DNA of 64,000 nucleotides from Pezicula radicicola. Lineage: Eukaryota; Ascomycota; Leotiomycetes; Helotiales; Dermateaceae. The translations under genes and the position numbers were made by a program. Location: positions 197,321-261,320 of the forward strand of contig PDUO01000029.1 of the NCBI GenBank assembly GCA_003008705.1, written 5' to 3'. The notes under the pieces were generated by a model that was not told the origin of the DNA, did no database searches, and saw only the letters and a program-made list of their open reading frames with translations. Below, piece by piece: positions 21,935 to 32,030 of this stretch. Position 1 is the first letter of the stretch. Each line of letters begins with the position of its first letter.

Positions 21935-23926
21935 GTTAGTCTAGTGAAGAAGATAGCCCTTCTGAAAGATGAACTTGTTGGATCTTCAACGATAGACAGT
22001 GTGAAGAAACTCGCTCGACTCGTCTAGGCGAGAAGTCCAGGTGGAAGAAGCAGCCAAGGGACTCCACTTCCTGTCTTTTCCGGCACTTGAAGAAAAGCAG
22101 CTACGGCACGAGAGGGAATCTTAAAGCCCGCAAAGACTTCAAATGTTGAAGCTCGACATTGAGGCACACGAGCATTGGCTATTCTTTATAATAGTAGCGG
22201 TAAGAGTGGGAGATGGAGAAATGGTAATGCCTTATCGCTGGGTGGACGTATTGATCTATACGCTAGTGAAATGTGCGCTAGTCTAAAAGGGGGAGGTTGA
22301 AGCGGCACTATAAAAGCGTTCTTCGCAACGTCCGACATCTCTCTTTCCTTTCTTTTCAAACTTGACAAAGCAAATTGTATCACAATTGTCGACTTAGGCA
22401 AGTTAAAAAAAATCTTGTAAAGATTAAAGACTTCAACATTGGACAACCAAGTGCTACTAAGCTTAAAGGGACCCTTGGCTCGCCTTGATACCCAGCATTA
22501 AATGATCCAATGTGCTGAGCAACAAAAGCAATGTCTACATTTTCTAATTTCAATTTTGGTTGTTCAAATTAGCTCTTAGACAAATAGTCTTCATCCACTG
22601 TCTATCTATAATTGCAAGTTTCTGTCTCTAGCAATGAACCAACTATAATTTCCCTACGATCTTCAGTCTACTTATTACTAGGGTATCCAAAATCCTCAAA
22701 ACCTATCTAGTTGAGAAAAGAGAAATAGTTACCACCCCTCAATCATTCTTCTAAATTATCCCATTGTAAATTCCTCCACATCCTTACAAAATCCACTTCT
22801 CTCATACCCACTATCCTCTCATCTGTACGGCCTGGATCGAAATCATCCCCTCTAAACTCTGGTGAACCTGTTCCGCTACTGGCCATTAGAGTTAACAATG
22901 TGACTTTAATGAATTAGATCGCTAAACTCATATCCATCAGAACCATCTTCATAAGAACCATCTCTCTCAGAACCATATTCATAGAGATCGCCCCGATCAA
23001 AATCCGGCACTTGCTCCTCGAACATAGTGATCCTCTCTCGTACAGCACTAGAATTCCTCCAGTCGGAATCTGGCCCAAATTCTTCAATCATATTGCCTTC
23101 AAAATCGGCTACCCATTCATTTCCCCACCAACTCGGCTGGTTCTCTTCACTAGTGATAAAGAGTACCGGATTTTGGGTGACTAAACGAACCCATCGTACA
23201 CTAGGTACTAGGTACACAAGATAGGTACAAACAAATTTTCAAACACTACTCACGATGCATAGGGGGTTTGAAAATATATTACAACATGGACTGGGAGGTG
23301 ACGAAAAGTTAGAAAACTAATTGAACTACAAGCTGCTAAGTAAGTTGTCTAGGTTCGTACCTTAGGTGAATCCTACTTTTTTTTTTTGGCACAGTGGGAA
23401 GCAATAAACTTTGGGATCTGAGTTAAGGATACTCCAGTATAATAGCTCTTAAACGGAAACCTCGAAAAAAAGTCCCTAAAGCTGTAACAATTTTTACTTA
23501 ATTTGGGTGGGTCACTTCGATTTCAAGTTGAATAATTCACTTATAGGTTGTTCCACCTAATCAATTCTAGTAACTCGCTTTCTTTGCATACCTCACTTGA
23601 TACCTCGGAACAGAACACAGAAATTACCAAAAAAAAACCTTTTCCATTAGTTTGTGTTGAACTTCTAAAACTATAGTTAATAAAACCACCGGTGGTCACA
23701 AGCCACCCTCTCTTGAGAATTTCGCATTCTCGCAAATAAGTGAAGAGCAAATTTGAAGATGGGAGCCAGTACAGCTCTAGACTCCAAAGTATTTCTTTCC
23801 TTCGAATTCATCCCTGTAATCGTAACATCTTTTTCTCTTTATAAATGTATCTATATCATCTGTGTTTCCTTGATTCATCCCCTTTGTATCATATGCGTTG
23901 TAACCGCTGTTCGATTAGCATTTTAG
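21935..23926. other. Intergenic, gene-poor
   Basis: About 2 kb upstream of the P450 and downstream of the YTH gene. The only frame with protein-like composition is at 22906-23217 on the minus strand. Confidence 0.4.
22906..23217 (-). CDS. Possible small acidic protein or fragment
   Basis: 103 codons. The second half is strongly acidic and aromatic (NQPSWWGNEWVADFEGN, then EEFGPDSDW, then repeated Glu-Asp-Gly-Tyr). Composition is unlike random AT-rich translation, but I recognise no domain, and the first residues (MYLVPSVRWVRLVTQ) look like an unsplit intron or a fragment. It may be the last exon of an otherwise lost gene. Low confidence. Confidence 0.25.
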   Translation of the reverse strand: MYLVPSVRWVRLVTQNPVLFITSEENQPSWWGNEWVADFEGNMIEEFGPDSDWRNSSAVRERITMFEEQVPDFDRGDLYEYGSERDGSYEDGSDGYEFSDLIH

Positions 23927-26900
23927 TCAGTCATCCCAGTAAGAAGTTCCTGGGTTCTTTTCGTTCTGATGTTCCCAATCTGATGAGGCAAGAAGTTGCA
24001 TAGCTTCTTCATCAATAAGCTCAAGGAGTTTCGATCCACAGTTTTCCTCAATTTCTTGACCATCCTTACCGATGAGTACTGCTTGGTTTTCGTTGAAGCT
24101 ATTCTTCAGATGGCCTATGCGATGGAATCTGGTAGCGCAAATGCATAGCCATCTGACCCGAAACGCCCCGGCTGATTCCCAATTTATCACTCTTTGCCAC
24201 GAAGGCATTTCCACAGATCCAGGAAGGGATTCCATTCGCGCCTATTGTGCGTTGTTAGATCACTATGCTTTTGGGGGCAATCAAACCAAGTTGGTGACCC
24301 ACATAACCTTCTATCAACAAATTAGCATGCTGTTTTTCTCGGTGTGGAAGAGTAAGAATTATGAGACATGCTCTTAAGAGTTGTGCGAGACAGTGTTTCA
24401 ATGCCATGAGAACAAAGAAATATATTGCTTACGGAATGCTTTGGACTTGTTGATCGAGAAGACTAAAATGACGTTCTTGCAGGTTAAGAAAGCTTCTTTT
24501 AATATTTCACCAACGTGTACCTGGGTTGTCCAAATTGACTAGAAGAAATATTAAGCTTAGTCGAGCGCGAGGTACTATTGTTTTATGAGGCCTTACTTAC
24601 GTCTTCGATGCATTTCAGAACATTGTCTTCGTTGAACGACTTCACAATGAAATATCTAGTGTCTGTCAAGGTTAGCAAGAGCACCAATTCATGTACAGTA
24701 CCTATGCTTGAGAGCTCATGACTTTAGCAAACACTCGTTCTGGCTCGCTCAAATATCAAAAATGCATGCGAGTTACTCAAACTAAGTGAGTTACTCAGAT
24801 CAGGTGGGTTACTCAGATCAGGTGGGTTACTCAAACCAAGTTGGCAGCCAGCACCAAGGCCGCGGCAGAAGCAGTACAGGCTAAAAGCAAATAGTATTAC
24901 TCCAAACATTCTTCAAAAATACTCTACATTCCTTTGACATGGGGGTGGTGGAAGAAGAAAATCGACAAGATGAGCAATATCATTACTGACCGCCTCTTCC
25001 TCCCTGGCTAAATCCCCTCGAATCTTTGAAAGGCTTGGTACTTGCGATTGTTGCGCCGTAAGGTGCAGCTCGGAGCTCTTCCCTTGGGAATGGGCCCGGG
25101 TTGCTTCCATAGTCTTCTCTTTCTCGTACGTCTCGCTCTCCACGTCCACGTCCACGACCTCGACCACGATAATTTGGATCGTAAGCACGACCTCTGTATC
25201 CTCCTCTGGATACGAATTCTCGGCGAGCCGGCCAATCATCCCGGTCACCCTCTTCATATTTGGGACGAGCAGGTGGCCGGCTTTCAAACGCTCTGTGTCC
25301 TGGTGATAATTCACGCTCACGCTCGCGTCGTTCTCGCCTAAACTCCCTATCTTCGCGATAGTCTCCTGAGTTACGTCTAGACGAATCATAGTCACCCGAC
25401 TTCGGACGACGATCATCATTTTCAGCCTTAGTTCTCGCGCGGCCTTCAGTGCGTGCTACCTTCCCAGTCATACCATCTTCTCGTGGTTCTTGAATTTCAC
25501 TGTGAGGTCTCTTATTAGAAACGTTGCGATTGCCTTGTACCTCGGATGAGACTGTTTCAGCTCGATCCTCAGTCTTCGTGGGAGTCCTAGTAGGAACGGG
25601 AGGAGGAAGCATCGCAGCTGCAGGCACTTGGATGCCCGGCCGCTCATCCATTGTCATCTCTGCAAGAAGCTTTTCTCTTTCTTGATCGAGAAGTTTGATT
25701 TTCCGTCGTGTAGCCAAAATCTTGTCTCTGTAGGGTGCGTTATGATAGCCTGTGATTTCAAGCCATTCCCTTAAGTTCTCATCAGATGCAAGCAGTTGCG
25801 TAAGGGTGGGAGCTGATTGTCGAAAGACCACTCTGTTTTCTTCTTTCTGCTCACTCTTGTTCGTATCTGGTCTGCCATACTCTTCAGCTTGATCACGGCT
25901 ATCTCGTCGCGTATACGATTGTCTTTCAGGTTCCGCATACTGTCTTCGCTCTTGTCTGTGATCTAACTGAGGTCGCTTCTCAAGTCGCAAGTCTGAATCG
26001 TCGCGCCGATCATCGCGGCTTGACGCGTGAGCCTTTGGAAAGCTTGATCGGCGGCTAGGTGACTCTGGACGACCTCTGCGAGTAGGTATTCCGACATTGG
26101 GGGTTGTAATGGCCTCAACCTTCTTAGGTGCTACTAGCGGTCGAGTAGCCTTGGGAGGGGTGGTTTTAGGAGGCGATTCAAATATCTCACCCTCTGATAT
26201 CTCCGAGCCATTGCTTGCATGTCTACCTCCAGCTTTCATTGAGATGCTGGCGCCTGATGGTTTCCTCTTGCTAACTAGTATTTCACTCTTAGAAGGACTT
26301 CCCAACGAGGACGCTGGCGCACTTGTACCACCGTTGTCCTGCTTGACACTTGCGTTCGCAGTCTCGTTTGGAGCCGAAAACTCAGAGATTAGTTTTTCGA
26401 TATCGATTTCTTTTTCATCTGAGGCTTGGACTTTGGGAGATGCTTCGGTCGACTTCGAGTGGCCCAATTGAGCTGAGTTACCCAAATTAGTTGAGTTACT
26501 CAGATTAACTGGGTTGCTCAAATTTTGGTGATTCGCATTTTCGGCAGTTTCTGAAGACTTGTTCTTTCCTGGTGTAGCAACAGGAGGGGTAGACGTGCCT
26601 GCCCTATTTTCTCTTCCTTTCAGTAGTTGTGCCTTGAGTTCCTTTGCTCTGGCATTAATTTGTGTGGGCTGTCGGGGAGGAGTTGGAGCTGCAGTCTTAG
26701 GGGTATTGAACGGAGGGGATGAGGATGGAAACTAGAGTTTGGATCTATTAGCCTTCCAAGTCGCCAAAATATTTGGAGTTACACAAAAGGGAGAGAGAAG
26801 GTAGAGTTCGCTGAACTCACCTGGGGGACAGGTACTGGATACTGATTTTGCAAGAAAGCTCCATCATAGAGACGCATATCTGGCTGGAAGCCATTGCTCA

Positions 26901-27072
26901 TGAAGCTATCCCCGCTATCATCAAACGCCGTCATGTTTGGTTGTTGCGCAAATGGCTGCCCTTGATAAGGTTGCGCAGAGAAGCTGGAGTAAGGTGAGGA
27001 GGAAGGATATTCATCTTGATTGAGATTGTTAGAAAGATGCCCATTGTGGGGAAATCCATTATTTGGCCACAT
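23927..27072 (-). CDS. YTH-domain (YT521-B-like) RNA-binding protein
   Basis: YTH proteins read N6-methyladenosine in RNA. Six exons join in phase to 827 aa: 27072-26821, 26731-24991, 24662-24601, 24538-24433, 24310-24303 (8 nt) and 24241-23927. The long N-terminus is Pro/Gln-, Ser- and Arg-rich and disordered, with one ordered helix pair (LREWLEITGYHNAPYRDKIL) and RGG-type repeats before the domain. The YTH domain (about residues 665-800) reads DTRYFIVKSFNEDNV, IWTTQ, TCKNVILVFSINKS, FQGYARM, VINWESAGAFRVRW, GKDGQEIEENCG. Trp in IWTTQ and INWES fit the aromatic cage. It looks closest to the YTHDC1/MMI1 class. Two 18-bp minisatellite arrays lie in this gene, one in exon 2 and one in the 328-nt intron 2. 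Intron 2 uses GTCAGT, a less common donor. Confidence 0.88.
24303..24310 (-). other. 8-nt microexon of the YTH gene
   Basis: AAGGTTAT between TAG at 24312-24311 and GT at 24302-24301. With one base from the previous exon it supplies Gln-Gly-Tyr of the conserved FQGYAR motif; the next exon starts Ala-Arg-Met. Both flanking introns (122 and 61 nt) are of normal size. Confidence 0.75.
24769..24834. repeat. 18-bp minisatellite array in YTH intron 2
   Basis: 66 bp. On the minus strand: TTGAGTAACCCACCTGAT, CTGAGTAACCCACCTGAT, CTGAGTAACTCACTTAGT, then the 12-nt partial TTGAGTAACTCG. Same unit family as 12114-12215 and 26456-26521. Confidence 0.92.
26456..26521. repeat. 18-bp minisatellite array in YTH exon 2
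   Basis: 66 bp. On the minus strand: TTGAGCAACCCAGTTAAT, CTGAGTAACTCAACTAAT, TTGGGTAACTCAGCTCAA, then the partial TTGGGCCACTCG. It is translated in frame as LSNPVN-LSNSTN-LGNSAQ-LGHS at about residues 155-176. Confidence 0.92.
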
Positions 27073-28007
27073 CTTCTATGATGCTAGTATCGATCTTGGT
27101 CTTGGTCTTGATAGAGCGCGCTTTTTGCTTTTTGGATGCGTGAAGCTATCGAACGCTTATCCACTGGGTCTGTCCAGATTCGCGCCTGGTTTCGTAGCCA
27201 CGAGAGGTTTGCGAAGCTGTGGTCAGCTTGCAGTACTGCTGCTACAGTACGAAAATAATTACGATCGTGGCATGCAGTGTATTGCGAAATTTGGAATTGT
27301 TGTATTTCCCAAAAGCTCAAAGCGCTTTTGGTTGATCTGGTGGATTCACGGGCGCAACGTTAAACTAACTGGTTTGAGACTAGCGCCCGACGGAGCTACT
27401 GAATTCGAATTCACCTTTCATCTATTGAAAGACTCACTCAAGGGACTGACTTAGCTTACAAGTTCCAGAATCAATTATTTCGTTGAATTATACTTCACAT
27501 CATCTTATTAAATGTTCCCGATTTAGCTTACACTTACCAAGTCTACAAAGGAGAGAGCCGACCTATAAAACTTTATTTTTATTAGTGTTAGCTATAATCC
27601 AGGAACAAGGAAAACTTCTCCCTTTTGAAAGAAAAGAGATCCTTGAATTGATTTGTTCTACTTGAACTTCTTGGCTAAAGTTTTGCGGTCTTACTTTTCA
27701 ATTCACTTGATGCGCATTTACATAACGGAGACCCTAGACTTTTTGTGTTGCCATTACATGCTGGCTGCAGCTAGTTGTCTTAGTTATGGAAAGGCGAAGA
27801 GCGCTCTGAGCTTCATATACCTTACCTTAAACACATGTGAGTATAATTCGGTACTAATTTAAGTCGTGACTCACGTGTTGTAGTAGTATGTCAACAGTAT
27901 TGCACTACACAACAGCTCGCAATTTTTGTAAACTGCTAAAAGCATGTTTCAGCAGCAATTTATGGTAGTAAGAGTTATCATTCAACTCCCTATTATGAGA
28001 TTGTTAA
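27073..28007. other. Intergenic between YTH and GPI18 genes
   Basis: Upstream of the YTH gene and downstream of GPI18. Open frames here show no family resemblance. AT-rich, no clear repeat. Confidence 0.45.
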
Positions 28008-29462
28008 TTACGCTGGAGGAAGAAATGAAGCAAAGAGTCCTGCTTGAACAATGGCATACATCACCATAAACCTTGTAAAGTATTCCACCCTTTGTGATGG
28101 CATTTTTTGAGATGATGTAGCCATATGTCCTAAATACCACATCCACACAGGATATGCCGATGATATACGTGTGATGATCTGCACATGAGCTCCAGTCAAC
28201 GTTAAAAGGATCAAGAGTAGCTGCGAGACGGCCATGTTCCGAACAAGGGCTTTTCCATGTGCGGTACTCTCAATGGAAATTTGCTCTGCTTCTGTCACCT
28301 CTTTGTCTTGAGACACAGTTGTGTTAACATTTAAGCCCCATATCCCGGACACAATCATTACAGCAAACATAGGTGCTGCAAGAAGGAAAAGAGGAGCATT
28401 GGGAACTTTCCAGTATCGTAGAAAGCCACAATTCCTAAGGCGTCAAAATTAGCTACCACCACCCGAAGACAAAAAGACAACGCTTACCAGTAATGCTCCT
28501 GCACAAATGTATATATGCTGGGAACCGTATTTTGGCACCAGGGTCGGAATGCATGTTCGGATGGAGCACTGCAGAATGCCTTGTACGCAATGTATTGAGG
28601 TAACAAAAATCCAATTCCAACACTCATACCCCCAAGGCCAGTTATGAAAAGTCGACGGATTCTTGCTACGCTGAAGTCATATTGAAGGTGTAAGAGACTC
28701 CGAGAAGCTTCTTCAATAAAGAACAAGCCATTGAGAATGCTATTACTCCGAAACGTGGCGGCAGTACCAAACGTAATGCCAGATGCGAGCAGAAGAAGAT
28801 CGTGACTAATACTCGGCTTGCTGTTAAAGCTAAAGCTCTTGGTGAAAAGCAAACAGCCAAGGAAGCTCAAGAGCGCACAGGAACTTTCCGCATAAGGAGC
28901 TGACAGGAAGAGACCTGCTGGAGAAATTATGTGTAGGAAAGCTGTGGTTAACGCAAGGCGCTTCGACCTTGTGCTTGGAAAAAGGGCTTGTGTAAGACTG
29001 AAAAGGATAAACACAGACAGAAGATGAGAGAGGTTTGCAATCCAGATTCCCACAAGGCTTTCCAGTCCTCCATAGTTAGGGACTCCAGCTCTTGTTAAGC
29101 CTGCTTTTCATTAGCTTATAGACAAGCTTGCAAAGTAGACTTCCCAGACCTTCTGTAATGCAGGCTATCAGCTGCGTGAAGCCCCATCCAAATGCCCACT
29201 CCTGCTCATACAAGTAGCCTCGGTTGGCTGCTTTGACAAAGTATATAGCATCCCACCTCGTTAGCTTGCCAATGAGGTGGCTCAATATCGAGGGTAAGCC
29301 GGTATCTCCAATCGCTTCGTTGGAAAGTAAGAGGCTACTTGACGTGTCATAGCCTAGTCCTGGACTGCTAACCGCGATGGCAAAGAGGATGGTTTTCCAA
29401 GCCACATAAGCTGCAGCCAAAAATCCATATGGAGACTCAACAACTTGTGCCCATGATCCCAT
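28008..29462 (-). CDS. GPI18: GPI mannosyltransferase 2 (PIG-V family)
   Basis: Adds the second mannose (alpha-1,6) to the GPI precursor in the ER membrane. Exons 29462-29150, 29100-28488 and 28434-28008 join to 450 aa, the usual size. PIG-V features are visible: the lumenal loop with LTRWDAIYFVKAANRGYLYE, whose Trp-Asp is conserved, EWAFGWGFTQL, many hydrophobic helices (LSHLLSVFILFSLTQ; SPAGLFLSAPYAES), and FVQEHYWNCGFLRYW across the last splice. The 49-nt first intron has the weak donor GTCTGG and a good branch (GCTAATG) near the acceptor. It is preferred because it turns an early stop into the continuous EGLTRAGVPNYGGLESLVG. An upstream in-frame Met could add about 19 residues; I chose the ATG before GSWAQ. 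Confidence 0.88.
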
Positions 29463-32030
29463 GATGACTTGTTGATGAGAGTTTGAAACCTTCTCCAATC
29501 TGGACATTACTTGCAACAATCTGTTCAGAACAGTGACTACTGTACAATATCCGACGGTGAAGACGTGACGAGCTGGATTGGATACAGAAGCATGTCCCTT
29601 GCATAGACTTGTGGAGACCTCTCCTGAAGTCCGAAATTTTCGACGTCCAGAATCTTCAAGGAGGAACGAAAGATTACAAGAATGCGGGTGCCTGGGGGAG
29701 ATCGTGATTAGTACTCCAGAGATACGAGAACAGAAGGGGTTAAAAGAAAGCCGTCGTATTTCAATTTGGCTTTTTGGCTTGATTACTAAGCACAGCCAGG
29801 AACACCTGGTGCACCATAACTGGTGCTTCATAACTGGTGCTTAGCCGCCCAAAATAGTATTTCATAAATTAATGAATTGATAACTTCATAAGTAATGACA
29901 GCTAATTCTCGGCTTCGTCAGGGTGGGCCTTTTAATACGCATTTTGGTTTTAGTTACACCCGAGAAAACGGTAAGCCATCTAGCAAAAAGAAGACAGAAC
30001 GAAGGTACTTTCCGTAATAAATTGTGTCTTACCGCTTTGCAGGAGGATCCATAACGTGTGCGGATACACTATTTTGCATGGCAGAAAGCAAAACGGTGGG
30101 ATACAACTTCTCCGTCTCCAACTAGAAGAATATTGGGGGCTTCAAGAGTCCGAAAGTACCTACTTTTGTTACACTTATTTACAATTATGCAACTCAAATT
30201 TCTACGAACTAGTAGGAAATTTCGTTTGATTACTGCTATGTATATGGAAAGTTAGGGAGAAATTTGCCTTTCCTGTGGAATGGAGGGGCAGCATCGCTTC
30301 GTGCAAAAAGAGCTCGCTACCTTCCGCAGGTAACCTTAATAAACCGCGCCTGCATAGGGCTTCAGAAACATGTTCTACAGCACGACTAATAAGCTTTAAG
30401 GGCTGCTTGGCTAGGAGAGGTGACATGGCAAGGGGTGAGACAGCAGCGAGAAACGTACAGGTGGCTGAGTCAAGTCACATGAATAGTGGCTTGGTAAAAG
30501 GTACCTGAATTCGGGTTTATATTACCTATTCTATAAACAACACCAGGTAACAAAGCATACGTCCTTCTAAGTCCTGTATTCTTTTTAATAAGTTGGATAT
30601 CTAGGTGCATGCGCAATACTCCGTATAAAGTATGAAAAGCACTTTCTCATGGCAACAGATTGTCGAAAGTGTACGGAGGTACGGAGTCTCGCTTTCATAA
30701 ATAAGCAGATTATCAAGGTACGGAGGGGTACTGCAACCGTAATCCCGAAATACGATCTGTTTCGTTGTTATTAGGTAAGGTACTGACCTGAGTACCGGCA
30801 CTCCGTACGAAATACTGTACTGTACATTCGTTCCATTATTATTATACTTTCTATAATTTCATGATATAATTTCCGGCTCTCCCTAAAGCATCAGAAACTA
30901 CGAAGTACTGTACTCGTCATCTAGTAAGGGTTTCACATCTTAGGCAAAGGCTTCACATGTTGTAAATATCATCATCTTGCGAACAAAAGTCTCGTAAATG
31001 CATGTGCAATTCTGTCAGTTTCGCAGTCAGTCAATGGATCGTGATAATAATGAGGGGGCCTTTTGTATCGCAACGGCACTTGTCTAGCTTTGTTTCCCCA
31101 CGGGAATTTGGAACAGGCCGAGTCCGAACAACCTGGAAACTTTCCTCTTCCGTCGCCCAGGCTTCGCATTCGTGTGGTGGCTGCCCACACTGCCCTCCCC
31201 ACAGGTTACATCCTTCAATGCCTGCTGATCAACATGCAGCCCGAGCTTCAGGGGTGCTATTTCTGATCTCGCATCCGTGGCCTTCCCATTCGCTGCCAGA
31301 AGATCTTTTATGCTCCGATGCTCCGAATCCTATACCACCGTACCCTTTTTCTTTTTTGTGCGTGTCCGACGGAGGGGTTGGATATCGCGCGGCACCGTAC
31401 GAAAGAACTTATCGCATCTCGCGTTCAATTTCAATATACCACACAGCTTTACAAGATTGCACTAGACACAGTAGCGAACGTAGCTAAGCAATCAACGTCA
31501 GCCAGGTCATGGCCAGTCATTTTATTGACCCCTTTGACGTCAAGCTGGCTGCGACTAGTGTGCAGGTATTATCCCGAATCATGACAGTCAGATAATTACC
31601 GTACAGCTTGCAAGCTTACTGTACAAGCTGCCCTCAAAACGGCGCATGAAGGACCACCCGAGCGGAGGAGCCTCAAAAACCCCCCAAGTGCCCACACCAT
31701 CGCACATTGGACATTACTTTGTACATCTCCCTTTTCTCGCAACGCACAAGGCTCCAGAATCCAGTCTATGCTGACCGTGTACCCAGGACTTGCCCTCGAA
31801 TCATATTGTGGCTACCGCTCACCTCAGCTTGCTCGGATCTCTCAGCCCTACGTCTCACTTACCACACTTACCCCCTCAAATGCAAACAGCTGCGACAAAC
31901 TCTTTTTCTCAGCCTTCCCGACAGTATAGAAGGCCTTCCATTATCTGCTGGTCGCTGGACTGGCAATCCGCGATCAGCACGACGTATATCGCTCCCGCTC
32001 AAAAACCTCCTTCCTAAATAGACGGTCAAG
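29463..32030. other. Long divergent intergenic region
   Basis: About 2.6 kb between GPI18 (minus) and the plus-strand gene at 32031. No supportable gene. Contains the 14-bp duplication at 29815-29842 and a cluster of TACGGAG/CTCCGTA motifs between 30610 and 30810. The last several hundred bases are CT-rich and probably promoter and 5' UTR. Confidence 0.45.
29815..29842. repeat. 14-bp tandem duplication
   Basis: CATAACTGGTGCTT occurs twice with no spacer. Upstream of GPI18; no known role. Confidence 0.8.

Noticed and set aside
20228..29462. A secondary-metabolite cluster around the P450
   Set aside because: No polyketide synthase, peptide synthetase, terpene cyclase or dedicated transporter nearby; the neighbours are a YTH reader and GPI18.
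31002..31584. Overlapping frames upstream of the gene at 32031
   Set aside because: Rich in rare combinations and without conserved blocks; better explained as promoter DNA.
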